Origin: Henricia sp. BOLD:AAB3569
Taxonomy: Eukaryota > Echinodermata > Asteroidea > Spinulosida > Echinasteridae
Direction of reading: 5' to 3'
Assembly (NCBI GenBank): GCA_037783545.1
Contig: JBBELK010000620.1
Span: 1,116,001 to 1,180,000 of the forward strand
DNA length: 64,000 bases
How positions within the stretch are numbered: the stretch's first letter is position 1; each line of letters begins with the position of its first letter. The position numbers and the translations under genes are program-made. The notes under the pieces are model-generated. The model saw only the letters and a program-made list of their open reading frames with translations. It ran no database searches and was not told where the DNA came from. Shown here one piece after another: positions 33,601-45,724 of this stretch.

Positions 33601-36600
33601 GGTTTGCAACAGGCAACATGTAAAACAAACCTAAACTGTCATGGGTTACAAAAGTTTCAGCAAGTTGTAACAAATTGTGGAAACTTTTGTGCACAGTTGA
33701 ATGAGATTTTCCTGTGTTTTCCTAATGTGACATCACTACTTTGCTCATGCATATGTAGATTTTCATTAGCATAAAAATCAAAAACCTTGATTTTAACCCC
33801 CAAACAACTTCCAAGTAGGTTTTTTTTATGATTGTAAATTAATGGACTAGTCACATAGCACAGATTTAATTGATAAAAACACCATTTCAGGGACCTATAA
33901 GGAAAACTTGGAATGATATGGTAAATATTGTTAGCAAGTCGTTTAACTTTCCTAACGTCTAATTTCTTTATGGAGGTTCTTTTTTTATTACTGTACATGA
34001 AATTCTTTTTGACGAGGTGTTTTCTATTAAAATTGGATAAATCTTTAGTTTTCACCCCTTTCTCTTACTTTTACAAGGCCCAAAGTAGTCCATAATTTCC
34101 CCTTGCATGGCTTCCGGGTCAACACACTTGAGTCTGTAGAGTTCGCATTGACTAGAATAAGTCACATTGGTCGTACTGCAGACTTTGACGTATGGGTCCC
34201 CGTCTCCTTCAGGGCAAGACTCTGCACAATCACAGTAGGGGGTGCCGTTTTGGTCCAGGTGGCAGGCCTTGCCTTGGTCGCAACGTAGCAAACTACAGGT
34301 ATCTGTTATAGAATACAGTCAAGTGTCGCTAATAAGAGCACTAGTTTTGCATTCTGCTTATAGCAAGGAAAATTTGCCAATTTTTGGAAATCAGCAAAGT
34401 GCTTTACCATATACCGGCTCCAGCAAAACCCAACACTTGTGATGAAAATTCAAAATTTAAGTTTTGTTATCAGCTTAGTGTGCATACAAAAAGGTATCTT
34501 TTAAAACATGTTTGAGGAAATTCTGATAATATTTGGCAAAGTTATGACCAATTAAAGTATGACAGATCAGAAAAAGTGAAATGGAGCTATTGGTCTTTAA
34601 AGTTTGACAAACTAGTTGATTATTTAATTTTTTTTCAATAATATGAGGAATTTTGAGACAGTTTAAACAACAAAACAAATCTTGAATGTATCCCGATGTT
34701 CAAGTTGATTCTGCCAAATTTTCAAGTTGGTCCCAGAGGCCATTTTTAAAGGTTGTGGGCCCATATCACGTAATGGGAAATGCCGAGAAGCGTCGGGTTT
34801 TGCCAGAGTCGGTCACATATTAGTTTCATCCTTTAGATGGGGTCTAAAGCCACAAGTCTTGTACTAAGTAATGCAAGATGTTAAGTTTTGACTAATTACA
34901 GATCTCAGGATATTTTTTTAAAGGGGCACACCATCTTACTGTTTACATAATGTAGCAATCTAGCATCCTTGACAATAATATTTTGATGGTCGTTGTGAAA
35001 ATAAATATCAAAATGTCACGTAATTAACTAGAAATGTTTAAAATTAACAAAAGAGACAAATGTTAGGCTATACGCTTTACCAGCCGTCGCGATGTATTAT
35101 GTGTTTGTGTTTGTAAATAAAGGTGGCGTTCGATATGGGTCGACACGTGTTTAACCTCAATTCCTTGTTTTCCCTGACTCATCACACCTTGCATGATCCC
35201 TCAGGTCAGCGCTGACTCGAGGAAGCACATCGAACACAACGTTTTGGTGTCTTTAGCGCCCTCAATAGGCCTATGCTGTTTTTTTTTTCGGATATTAATT
35301 ATCGCCGCGAATGCGAAGCGAAGACACGAAAATCTGAGAGATTCTCTCGTCCATATCAACACCTAGAAACTCTTCTCATGAAATTTGTTGGCAGATTTGT
35401 GTACAAATTGGAAAATACGGTATGTACATAGTGTTCGTAGGACATTATTTTCCAACAAGAAGAGAAACCAACCCCGAATGACAAAAGCAACTCGCACTCC
35501 GCGCCGGTTTCTACGACTGGAAATACAATTAACTCACAAGACCATGTGACTTTTCGGAACCAGAATCTGGTTCCGAAAAGTCACGTGACCTTGAATCTTT
35601 GAAAAATGCTAAAAAAACGGCCAAATTTGATGGCATCTTTTCAGGATATCTAATTTAATCTGGAAAGCACTTCAGAATAATGTATGGGTCTATTTCGTGC
35701 CCAAAATATTCCAACAAAGCCGGTGTGTCCCTTTAAGAGAGATGGATATATTGTATAAATCCATGTGGCAGCTTTAACAGAAATTCGTTCTCTTTTTTTC
35801 TCAGAAGGTTCAAATGACCCAAGTCAATGACTAAACTTGAGCCTAACTTGAATTACAATTAATTTCTAATGACTTGCCTCCAGTCTCTGGCTCAAATTAT
35901 TCTACTTGGCTTATGTCCAGCATCAAAATACAGAACTTGGAACTTCAAAATCTAATGAATTTATTAGGCCAAACAAAATAAATGGTGCGTTCACGGTTAC
36001 AGCCAAAAAAACAATCCAGGCAGGAAATTTTTTTTATTTTGTCATTTGTTTTTACATTTCAGTTCATGCATTTGCGTGTTGTTTTGCAATGTTTGAAACT
36101 CACTATTAACACTATATAACCATGTTCATGTACAAGTGTAGAAAATGTTATGTTCGTTGGAAATTATTGGAAATAGTGCTCATTTAAAATTATCAACTTG
36201 AAAATTGGCAATAAAAAGTTTGAGGTCGGCAATTTGGCCTAAAAAATTCCAGGTAGGTCGGGTTACGGTAAACACACCATTTATTTTGTTTGGCATTAGA
36301 GTGACTCTAATGGACTTGAGTCCATGACTTGTTTAGAACTCTGGAAATTACATTACCTGTGGCATCATTAATACTGTCCTCCCTCTCCTCCTTGTAATTA
36401 GCGATGCTGTAGATCTGCTCTGACTTGGTGTATGTAAGAGATTGCAGAGCTTTCTTTGCATCTCGCAACTCCTTACGCGATGCTTTTAGCTGCTCATGCT
36501 GAGAAAAGATTGTACAACATTGCTATTTTAGTTTGCAAAACACAAACACCTGCACCTGCAATCATGGACATCCTATTGTTCCTTTTTTTGTTCTGATTAA

Positions 36601-39600
36601 GTTTCTTGTGTGCATGATAACTGCCACAGTCACAGGACTTGTACAAGGAGAAAATTGTGCACCTATCACATTCCTCTTTGCTTCCTCCATGGTTTAACCC
36701 TTTCCCCTACAAGAAATGTTTAACTGCATTTATATGACATATTCTAAAGTTCTAAAAAGTTTGAAATGGTACATGTTTTTTCCTTAGTGTAATGAAATTG
36801 TGTAACAAGAAATTTTCAACAATAATAATGAATGATTTTAATTTGGGTCAAACCAAACTCCCCTGTAGGCCTACATAACTTTGACCATGACCTTGGTGAG
36901 TCTGTAGCCAGTATGTTCCCTGCATGAGCAGGCATGGGCACAGCTCCTACCTGCTGGCAACTGCAAATCAATCACAGTATGTCCCAGACAGGTGGGGTAT
37001 GTGTGGCTAAATTGATCAATTTCGGCTTGTAAAGATTTGGTATACACCGTGTTTACACTCGAACCGGCAAAGGTGGATACAAACCCAGCATTTTTATTGC
37101 AACCGCAAAACAGAACATTTGCCGCGTTTACACTACACCTCGATCCGGCTTCAACTCGTTTTCAGAAACCGCAGAAGTCACCACTAATTGTAACTGCAGC
37201 GCATGCGTAAGTTGTTGTTAGGTGTTGCGGAACTGGTGCCAGATTGGTCAATTAAATCTACCACACGGTGGGCACTGCTCCAAGGACACTCAAATTGCAG
37301 AATCTGTATTCGGGTAGCGTTTACACTACAAGCGACCTTGACAATTGCGAGGTTTCAACCCTACCCCAAAGGTGACTTTAAAAAGGCGAATCACACCCGG
37401 GTCTGATCCACCTTTTTCGATTCACCTTTTGCGTTTACACTTAGCGCCTACCCAGGTTCAACTCGCAAGTTTGATTCGGCAAAGGCGAATCGAGTGTAAG
37501 CGGGCCTTTACATACAACATGCTTCTTTGTATCAGCTTATAGCTCCATGGTACCAGCATCTGTACTCCAGGGGGGGGGGGGGGGGGGGGGTAACAAATTC
37601 TCAGTTTTTTTCTAATATGTGGTGTTGTGAGACATTTTGCAAAATATAAGCCTACATAATTGTAAAAAAAATGGGGTAGAAAGGAAACAGGTTTTACAGG
37701 ATTAAACAAATGCAGCTGGTATTTTTCCTACAACAATCTTCAACTGGGCAATTCCGTAAATTCCGATCAGAGACTTTGAAGGCTTGTAATGCTTCACTAT
37801 TCAAGTTGTTAATTTTAAACACATGTTTTTCAAGCATCATTGATGGAAGTGTAATTTCTGAAAAAAGTGATTGTGATGCCATTCTCAGTAAGTGTGTAGG
37901 GTCCCCAAAACTCTCGGTTTCGAAATGAGTACGTCCAAAACCGAGATATTTTTGAATGTACCACGCATATTGGGAATAGCATTACAATAAGATTTTCAGG
38001 AATTACACTTCCATCAATGATGCTTGAAAAACATGTGTTTAAAATCAACAACTTGAATATGTGAAGCATTACAAGCCTTCAAAGTCTCTGAGGTCACGAG
38101 GTGTAAATCAGAATTTACGGAATTGCCCATCTATGTATTTTTTACACAACTCTATAACATAGAGACTTGGAAATCTGTGACGTCATTGCGCGCGCACTGG
38201 GTACACTAATACTGGTCAGTTTTACAGTGGATTTCTGCCGTATGCGAAGTGGAGCATCGTGAGAAATGCTCTGTAAAACATCACAGCATTGTTCAATTCC
38301 AACTTTTTTTAAAGATACTGAAAATAAAGAATACTTTCTGACGATATTTATTTTTAAAACGAGTTTTAAAAATATTTAAATTGGAACACAGCAAGATGTT
38401 TGTTTGATGGTGAGATTTCTGGTCTAAAAAGAGTAGTTTGTGTTGCGAAACAGACTTGTGAAACCAGCAAACAGTTTTGCAAAATTTCAGTGTAAAAAAA
38501 CATGCACTTTGTTTGTTTGTTATAGCACACAAAAATGATTATCAGTTCCTCTTTGTGAGCATCGTTGAGTGCGTGGTTTTCATTCCAGGCGTAAATGTGT
38601 GCTATTACATAAAAAAGATCTTTCTGCTCTTTTTTTTCATGGTGTCTGGTAAGGCATACAAGCACACAACTGCTGGGTACATCTCTGGCTTTTTGCACGA
38701 GAAAAATTCTTAAAAAAACACCATTGAACAGAGACAGTCTTCTGAGTTTTTTGCGTGTAAACGTACGGAACTGCTGAACGTGTTTACTCGCGTTTCTCAG
38801 GATTGTGTCACGGGGTCATGCGCATATCATTAAAACCTAATAAGCGTTTCAGAAATCGCGAAAATGTTATTTTCGAAAACCGCACTTTTGCTTGCGATTT
38901 GCCCACTCAAAACGGACAATTTGAAATAAACAGCGGTATAAGTCGGCTTAAGGGATATTTGGACTTTTGAAAAAGTTACAAATGCTGGATTTTTCGTCAA
39001 GGGGGATACTAGCTCTTTAACAGGGAATAATGGTGATCGCAAAAAATGTTTCCTCTTCATAGCAGTAAGTAACTGCCCACTAAGCTTGCACACTACAAGT
39101 ACAACACTACAACCACTCACGCATCACGCATGAGTGAAAGCTGTTCCATTGTAACAAACTGCTAGAATTGGGTTTTCTGAAGTCTGAATAAAGAAGGCAT
39201 TTCAACTTGATTAGATCCTTTAACTGTAGCATCCACCATTCTTGTTCCTTTGTTGTTATTTGATGGAATTGATGCCCTCCCTCAGGGTACAATAATCCAA
39301 CTTGTTGGCCATTATGCACAGGTCTGCTAATGGATGTGTCATCAATTAAGCTTACACTACCAGACAGCTTAATTGCTTAACAGGTGTATAATAGCTTTTG
39401 TTAGATAATCCCTGTTTTGGCAATGTACATGTGCTACTTACACCCCGTTTACACTCGATTCGCCTTTGCCGAATCGAACTCCGCAATTTCCAAAAAGGGG
39501 AGTTGAAGCCGGGTAAGCACTAAGTGTAAACGCAAAAGGTGAATTGAAAAAGGCGGATCAGACCCGGGTCTGATTCGCCTTTTTCAAGTCACCTCTGGGG

Positions 39601-41416
39601 TAGGGTTGAACCCCGCAATTGCGGGGTTCAACCCTGCAATCGTCAAGGTCGCTTGTAGTGTAAACGCTACCCGAATACAGATTCGGCAATTTGAGTGTCC
39701 TTCGGGCGGTGCCCGCAGTGTAGTAGATTTAATTGACCAATCTGGCACTAGTGCAGCAACACTTAACAGCTCACGCATGCGCTGCAGTTACATTTAGTGG
39801 TGACTTTTGCGGTTTCTGAAGCGAGTTGAAGCGATTTGGGGTGTAGTGTAAACGCGGCAAATGTTCAGTTTTGTGGTCGCAATAAAAATGCTGGATCTGT
39901 ATCCACCTTTGCCGATTCGAGTGTAAACGCGGTGTTAAAGGGGCCCCTGAAATGGTGTTTTTATTAATGAAATTTGTGCTATGAAACTAGTTCTTTTTTT
40001 GTAATCATAAAAACCCTAGTTGGAAGTTGTTTGGGGAGTTAAAATCAAGGTTTTTTATTTTTATGCTAATGAAAATTTACATGCATGAGCAAAGTATGTC
40101 ACATTAGGAAAACACAGGAAAATTTCATTCAACTGTGCACAAAAGTTTCCACAATTTTCTTCTACTTGCTGAAACTTTTGTAACCCATGACGGTTTAGGT
40201 TTGTTTTACATGTTGCCTGTTGCAAACCATCAAAAAAACTAAGGCTGGAAACTGCAGCATTTTTCCACAATTCCTGTTTGAAGTCTTATGTTTTTTCTTT
40301 GCTTTTCTGCTGTGTGTTCCTAAAGTGACATGCCCCAAACAGCGCCCTCAGTCTGTGAGTTTACATGTATGTCGAGAAATTGTCAAAGTTGAAAAATGCC
40401 ACTTTTCATTTATGGAGCATCAAAATAAACCGTAGTATTGTCTTTCTAGACCAGTAATCCTTCATTGTACAGCAAACACTGTGCATAAAGTTATTGAGCA
40501 TTTTAGGGGCCCTTTAAGTTGTTTTCTGAGTAAGGCATGGAGTTGTACATGGAATTACAATAAAGTTGAGAGTCATGGGTCAAAATATTCTTCAAATTTA
40601 GGTACAAACATGTTTTAAAAATTTAAACAAATTTAAAGTCAAAAATGTGTTAACATAATTCCACAGAAATGAATCTGCTCTTTGAAATAGAATGCATCAA
40701 AACACTAAAGTATTTCTTTTAAAAGAATTCAATAAGTTATTATTACCATTCTTGTAGAATGTAGAAGTTAGCTTTTTGAAAGCTAGTCAAGTTCTAATTC
40801 TAATTCAAACTATGTACTTTCTGTTCGTTAAATAGCCATTTTTGACAAAGATCCGGAAGATCTGGAGGATCCGGCTTTTACGATCGTATACTGCCGAAAT
40901 AATCTAAATTATTTAGTAAATATAGGGCCTACCTAGTAAATATACCTAGTAAATTTAGTAAATATACCTTAAAGGCACAGGCTCGTCAGCAATGCGCGTG
41001 CACTAAATTTGTGCCACGAAATACGCAGCTCCATAGCAAAGGCATGGAGCTGCATGGCTTGACTTTAGCGCGCGCGCGCGCATTGGTTGCCGACGAGCCC
41101 ATGCCTTTAGTTTAAATAATTGCTAAAGTTTCTAGAATTAGGAAATATGTTTATACACTTATTTATAACCTTCTTTTACACGATTTTGACTTGGTGGGGA
41201 TTCCCATGGAGGAAGGAAAACAAGAGGTTCCAAGTTTCTGGAGAGCGGAATATTATAACTAAGCAACAGTAGGCCCACGCGAGTCCCATCACCGACTCAC
41301 ACTGCCTTGGAAAACCCAAACCTCAGCCAACTTACCTTCGTTTTGTGTTTGCTAGCCAGCGCCAGCGTTATCATCAGACACAACAGAAGAAACCATCTTG
41401 AAGTTGCTAAGGCCAT
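30668..41416 (-). CDS. SPARC: SPARC / osteonectin (BM-40), complete, six exons
   Basis: Secreted matricellular, calcium- and collagen-binding glycoprotein. Coding exons: 41416-41336, 36498-36357, 34302-34069, 33195-32976, 31772-31624 and 30690-30668; the sum is 849 nt (282 residues plus stop), with all phases compatible and GT-AG borders. Exon 1 is a signal peptide (WFLLLCLMITLALAS). Exon 2 is the acidic, helical N-terminal region, only about 47 residues. Exon 3 is the follistatin/Kazal domain (CSLLRCDQGKAC, CDCAESCPEG, VCSTTNVTY, YFGPCK). Exons 4-5 form the extracellular calcium-binding domain (EFPQRIRSWFLDVM, LHWKFFNMDTNP, LLPMEPCTDAF), with one EF-hand loop visible (CDTNDDDLISIVEWGRC). Exon 6 adds only EEILYRY. 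The protein is about as long as vertebrate SPARC. SMOC, testican and hevin are less likely from size and domain order. Confidence 0.95.
30754..31333 (+). mobile_element. TTAAAGGGGCCCCTGAAATG MITE, copy 1 (SPARC intron 5)
   Basis: About 580 bp from TTAAAGGGCCCCCTGAAATG to CATTTCAGGGGCCCTAA. It is nearly identical along its length to 39935-40517 and, inverted, to 33321-33900. The open frame at 30961-31254 recurs in the other copies only because the sequence is repeated, and I do not consider it a gene. Confidence 0.85.
31801..32019. mobile_element. 219-bp MITE in SPARC intron 4
   Basis: The termini CTAAAGCCGGCCGTACACC and, on the other strand, CTAAAGCCAGCCGAACACCG match. CCGTACACCTTG also recurs inside (about 31930). 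It sits 29 bp upstream (in transcript sense) of the exon 5 acceptor. Confidence 0.72.
33321..33900 (-). mobile_element. TTAAAGGGGCCCCTGAAATG MITE, copy 2 (SPARC intron 3, inverted)
   Basis: It starts TTAAAGGGCCCCTGAAATCC and ends CCATTTCAGGGACC. The body is the reverse complement of copies 1 and 3. It is separated from copy 1 by exons 4 and 5, so pre-mRNA could pair across them. Confidence 0.85.
34918..35736 (+). mobile_element. TTAAAGG...GCCGGTGTGTCCCTTTAA element, copy 1 (SPARC intron 2)
   Basis: The ends are TTAAAGGGGCACACC and GCCGGTGTGTCCCTTTAA. Inside is a near-perfect hairpin: TGTGACTTTTCGGAACCAG and CTGGTTCCGAAAAGTCACGT at about 35547-35588. Related elements lie at 48778-49579 (inverted) and 58137-59037. 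Confidence 0.78.
37045..37507. mobile_element. MITE 'GTTTACACTCG', copy 1 (SPARC intron 1)
   Basis: The terminal word GTGTTTACACTCG and its complement CGAGTGTAAGCGGG bound the copy. GCGTTTACACT recurs inside at about 37118-37135, 37316 and 37432. It is the inverted relative of 39441-39934. Confidence 0.75.
37568..37591 (+). repeat. Poly-G tract (about 23 G)
   Basis: A near-uninterrupted G run in SPARC intron 1 (C-run in the transcript). It can form G-quadruplexes on the plus strand and is also a place where read errors collect. Confidence 0.8.
37735..38135. mobile_element. Foldback element (SPARC intron 1), arms about 150 bp
   Basis: CAAGCATCATTGATGGAAGT (left, about 37833) is complemented by ACTTCCATCAATGATGCTTG (right, about 38008), and CAATTCCGTAAATTC by GAATTTACGGAATTG further out. 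The loop is about 100 bp. Because of the symmetry, both strands carry the same short chance peptide. Confidence 0.72.
39441..39934. mobile_element. MITE 'GTTTACACTCG', copy 2, with TTA duplication (SPARC intron 1)
   Basis: It begins CACCCCGTTTACACTCGATT and ends CGAGTGTAAACGCGGTG. TTA flanks both ends (39438-39440, 39935-39937). A tight internal hairpin GAACCCCGCAATTGCGGGGTTC lies at about 39608-39629. Together with copy 1 it makes a 2.9-kb inverted pair inside intron 1. Confidence 0.8.
39935..40517 (+). mobile_element. TTAAAGGGGCCCCTGAAATG MITE, copy 3 (SPARC intron 1)
   Basis: It begins TTAAAGGGGCCCCTGAAATG and ends AGGGGCCCTTTAA. It directly abuts the preceding MITE and shares its TTA flank, so one element used the other's edge as its target. 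Confidence 0.85.
40969..41110. mobile_element. 142-bp TTAAAGGCA foldback MITE (SPARC intron 1)
   Basis: TTAAAGGCACAGGCTCGTCA on the left is mirrored by CTAAAGGCATGGGCTCGTCG on the other strand. The loop includes a (GC)n run (GCGCGCGCGCGCGC). It is about 225 bp downstream of SPARC exon 1. Confidence 0.72.
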
Positions 41417-42043
41417 GGCGTCCGAGACTCGGAAACGAAGCCGTTGGAAACAACGAAACGGCAGGCAAAACAACGAACAAAAACACTAAATCAACAGGCA
41501 AACTCGGCTCGATCGACCGCAGAATGTGGCTTACTTATGTCTTAGCATGACGCCTGGGTGGAAACCCCCTGAGGCAGGGTCAAGGCATGGCACTTCAGAT
41601 TGGTACCGCTGTATCACTGAATAAAACGTCAAAATAAGTTCAGGCGTTTTCGAAATGGTTTCCTACGACTCCGGTATCACGTATGACACCCACGGCTCAA
41701 GCTTCGCCTTCAAGCCACGGTATTCGTCTAGATCGGAAAATTGAGACGTGGAATGTGGAACTACCGAGATTAGATGAGCCAAATCCCGATCCAAGGTTTC
41801 GTGTTTCAAAAATGCAAAAGATTAGAAAGGTCTTGAGATGAGATTGAACATTCTAACTTAATGCCATGCCCTGGGGGTAAATGGTGGTTTTATGAGATTC
41901 GTCTCCCGCTGATGGTCTACTCTTGGCCTATATCGTGCTAGTGAAGAAAAGAGGTACAAAAGCCCCGCCCCGTTTCGACACCCCGCCCCGACTACCTGAA
42001 TACTAATTTACTGGAGATAGAAACTGGTAGGTCGATTGGCCTC
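41417..42043. promoter_or_regulatory. Divergent SPARC/P450 intergenic region, SPARC-proximal part
   Basis: SPARC (minus) starts at 41416 and the P450 (plus) at 42937, so the 1.52 kb between them must hold both promoters. I see no TATA box near either start codon. About 580 bp of the region is occupied by the nested repeats at 42044-42621. Confidence 0.4.
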
Positions 42044-42621
42044 AATAGGCAGCCGAAGTGTGACGTGTTGCCATGGCAATGCATAGTTCCGATTTTGCAC
42101 AGTTAACCCTTGGATATTGTTGCTATGGCTCACACGCTATATATCGTCAAAATGGCGACATACAACGCACAAACCAATGGGACTTTCAACGGAGAAACTC
42201 AAAGGTATTCATGTTTCAGGGTCGACAGTTATCTTAGAACAAAGGCCAGTAATACATGGATGTCATATCATGAAATACGTGCTTTCGTACCTTTGAACAG
42301 CGAAACGATCGGCCTTGAAACCAGAAATTCACCCGGAACATCGCATACAACACTGTACAAATTGTATGGGGCAGAACATTGTGTGATGTGGTTGCAAACA
42401 ATGCACTTTGACCTATGTGGGTGATCTCTGCTAGCTCTGTTGTGATTAGTCGGCGGGTTCGGTTGATTGACAGGTCGGAACTATGCATTGGCTCTAAACT
42501 ATCATGGCCGTCGGAAAAAGTACCATTGCAAAGCACAAAGACACGGTACAGTGATTTTTAGTTTAGAGCCAATTGCCAAGGCAACCAACAAAAGATGACG
42601 TATTCACTTCGGCAGTCTATG
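42044..42621. mobile_element. Palindromic element interrupted by MITE A copy 4
   Basis: Left ATAGGCAGCCGAAGTG and right CACTTCGGCAGTCTAT are complementary, as are GTTGCCATGGCAAT and ATTGCCAAGGCAACC further in. MITE A (42079-42488) inserted inside. A second hairpin (TTGGCTCTAAACT / AGTTTAGAGCCAA) follows at 42489-42575. Confidence 0.6.
42079..42488 (+). mobile_element. MITE family A, copy 4
   Basis: It begins ATGCATAGTTCCGATTTTGC and ends TTGACAGGTCGGAACTATGC then AT. It is about 30 bp shorter than copy 3. It lies roughly 450 bp upstream of the P450 start codon. Confidence 0.82.
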
Positions 42622-42936
42622 GCTCTTGTGCGTGTTGCGGTGAAGTTCGATTACCTATTGCCCAATAATCTAATCTCTATTATGCTGTCACGTGATAGCT
42701 ATTACAGGACTTTGAGCTCAATCGTTTGTCACGTGCGTGTCGGGACTAAAGCGCGATTGAAATAGACCGTGTTCGTGTATAGACCGTAACGAATAGTTGC
42801 CATCTTGTTGGGCAACTTTTGGCATTTAAATTGATAAACAATGTAAGCACAAAATGTGCAACCATTTAATATAATAACTCTTATTATGTGAAAGACATTG
42901 AACGGAAGTAACTGCAATCTCAAACGTCTTCGCATT

Positions 42937-45605
42937 ATGATGGATCTGTACGACGTGTGGAGTCACATCAATGTCCGTACAGCTCTCCTCGGGGTGGCTC
43001 TCTTCATGGTCCTGTACCGACTGCTGCGACGTCCAACCAGGAATCTACCACCTGGGCCATGGGGCTGGCCGCTGGTGGGCTACTTGCCGCAGCTTTTGAT
43101 GATTAAAGAACCCATACACGAAGCGCTGGGGAAAATGTCCAAGAGGTAGGGAAATGACAAAATGACGTCATGCTTTGTTTATGGTTAATTTGTATTGTGG
43201 TGGGAGTCCATACCAGGCGGTTTGTAGGACCTAAGGAAAGCACACATGCAAGCAAACTCTGAGGTCATTGATTACCTCGTAATTTTAATCATACCATGAC
43301 TTATCTAAAGTTAATTTCTTTTTAGATACGGCAGTCTGGTTAGCTTCTCGGTAGCCAATCAGCTTGTGGTACTCCTTCAAGATTATGACGTCATGAAGGA
43401 AGCGTTCGCCCAACATGAACTAAGTGGACGGCCGCGATTGGAGATCAGTCAGATCACGCTCCCTGGTTACGGTAAGAGGTCAAGGGTCAAGGTCTCTGAG
43501 ATAGTAGTCTGCTTTCGGAGGTTAAATTAATACACGACCATGCAGCGAATATTATTTCCCTCACTTGCAACGGACTTACTCACGATCGTTTAGGTTTTTA
43601 GTTATTTTGCCATCCTGGACTTTTTGTTTTCCTTTGCTAAAGGTGTCTTATCCGCCTCGGGTGAACCGTGGGTGGAGCTTCGTCGATTCGCTGTTACCAC
43701 TCTCCGGAACCTAGGGGTAGGGAAATCCAGCTTCGAAGACCAAATCACCACAGAGACCAAATGTCTTATGGAGGAGATACGAAAAACCAAAGGAAGGAGT
43801 CTGAACCCAGAACACTTGGTGGAGAATGCCGTCTCTAACGTCATATGCTCCGTGGTGTTCGGTAGGCGCTTTGAGTACACAGACACCAAGTTCAAACATC
43901 TTCTGGGAATCCTACACCAGATGTTTGAGGTTATTGGGGCGGGGGGCGTGGTCCAGTTCGTACCAATCTTTGCCAAGATGCAGTTCTTGCCCATCGTTAA
44001 GAAGGTGATCAACATCAACCTCAGCTTCGACGAGATATTGTATCAGATGCTGTACGTGAGGAATAAGCAGCAGGAACATGTCGACTACAACGAGGAACCG
44101 CGAGATTTCGCGGGAGCTTTCATTAAAGGTGTGATGTTTTTCTTTGAACAAATGCAAAGCATATTTGCATTACCAATCTACCGGTCAATATAATTCCACG
44201 GAATGTCAGTCATTTTACAATCTTAACAAGCTGTTTCAATACTTTTTTGCCGTTTACTTAATTTCAAAATGTCCTCTTTGAAGAAATGGAGATCAAGGAG
44301 AAACAAGGCGTCCAGTCGTACCTGACCCCTGCTAGCATGCACTACACATTCGGGGATCTGTTTGGTGCTGGAACGGAGACTACGTCCACGACACTTCGTT
44401 GGGCATTGTTGTACATGATCGGGTATCCTGACGTCCAAGCACGTGTGCAACGTGAGATAGATAACGTGGTTGGTCGTAACCGGTTGCCTAGACTGGCCGA
44501 CAAGGCGGATTTACCGTACGTTGAGGCGGTACTTTGCGAGGTTCAACGAATTGGCGATATTGTGCCACTTGGTGTTCCTCATAAATGCACCGAGGATACC
44601 ACACTAAGAGGGTACGTAAGTCACAAAACATTAAACAAACAAAACAACTATAACCATAACAAAACGCATCAAATTTTTTAAAAATATACACATTGCATTG
44701 CAAGGTGAGGTATTGTCGTTTCATGAGACTTCTCGCTCACACGCCCGGTACTTTCATCCCCAATTTTTGCTATGACGTGCATGGAGTGACTGGGAGCATT
44801 GCTAATCACCATGGAAGGGGTGTCAGCTGTTAGTTGGGTTTCGTTGTCGTTACCATTCAATGGCCAGTGTATATGCAATTGATCATTTATGTTAATGTCT
44901 TTTTTGATCAACCCTCAGGTACGACATTCCAAAAGGCACCCTGATTGTCGCCAACATGTGGAACGTCCATCACGACCCAGTCGAGTGGCCCAACCCGGAG
45001 GAGTTCAAACCGGAGCGATTCCTTGATAGTCACGGCAAGCTCGTCCGACCACAAAAATTCATTCCGTTCGGAATAGGTAAGCCAAAATAATAAAAAAGGG
45101 CCGTCACTTGACAAAATGGAAATGGTGTCATAATTACATCAGGCATCAATACTTTTTAAAAGCAATCCTTTCTAATTTCGAATCCGGCTACCCTTTCATC
45201 AAAATGATGAAATATACCAACGGAGGAGGGACACACTGAGTGAAACGCAGAGCATATTTACGCTGGCTCGCATTAGCCTATATTCCATAGCAATCTGTTG
45301 CAGATTTCGTCACGGGACCATCGTGTATAGAGGCTGACAGAGCCAAACTGGGCATCACACTGAATCATTGCTGCAATATGACTATGTACTAGCATCTGAA
45401 CGGATTGTGATGTTTTCCCGCAGGTCGACGAGTCTGTTTGGGTGAGCATCTAGCCCGAATGGAACTCTACATTGTGTTTACCTGCCTCGTGCACCAGTTC
45501 AACTTTACGAGTCCAGACGCTACACCCGTCTCCTTCAAGTCATGGAACGGAATAACAAGAGCTCCCGAAGCTTACCAGCTATGTGCGTCGCCGCGGGACA
45601 GTTAG
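42937..45605 (+). CDS. Cytochrome P450, CYP2 clan, complete, six exons
   Basis: Haem-thiolate monooxygenase, predicted to be anchored in the endoplasmic reticulum membrane. Exons 42937-43145, 43326-43471, 43643-44128, 44284-44611, 44919-45076 and 45424-45605 sum to 1509 nt (502 residues plus stop); all joins keep frame with GT-AG borders. Seen in order: N-terminal anchor ([15 protein letters not shown]), proline-rich hinge ([12 protein letters not shown]), helix C ([16 protein letters not shown]), I-helix oxygen-binding motif ([12 protein letters not shown]), ExxR as EVQR ([17 protein letters not shown]), PERF region ([10 protein letters not shown]) and haem loop [11 protein letters not shown] with the cysteine ligand. 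These match the CYP2 clan (CYP2, CYP1/17-related); the substrate cannot be read from sequence. All key residues are intact. A second ATG at 42940 could also be used. Confidence 0.95.
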
Positions 45606-45724
45606 CAAGTTTGGACCGAATTTCATTTACGAAATTACAAGTAAAAATGGCTTCCTGGAAATGTTGCCATGGGCCAGCGACATCTGATTGTCATGTGACT
45701 TTCGTTAGTGCCCGACATCTTTTT

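Noticed and set aside
43602..44157. Minus-strand frames of 138 and 81 codons
   Set aside because: Antisense shadows of P450 exon 3, which has conserved motifs and correct splice phase on the plus strand.
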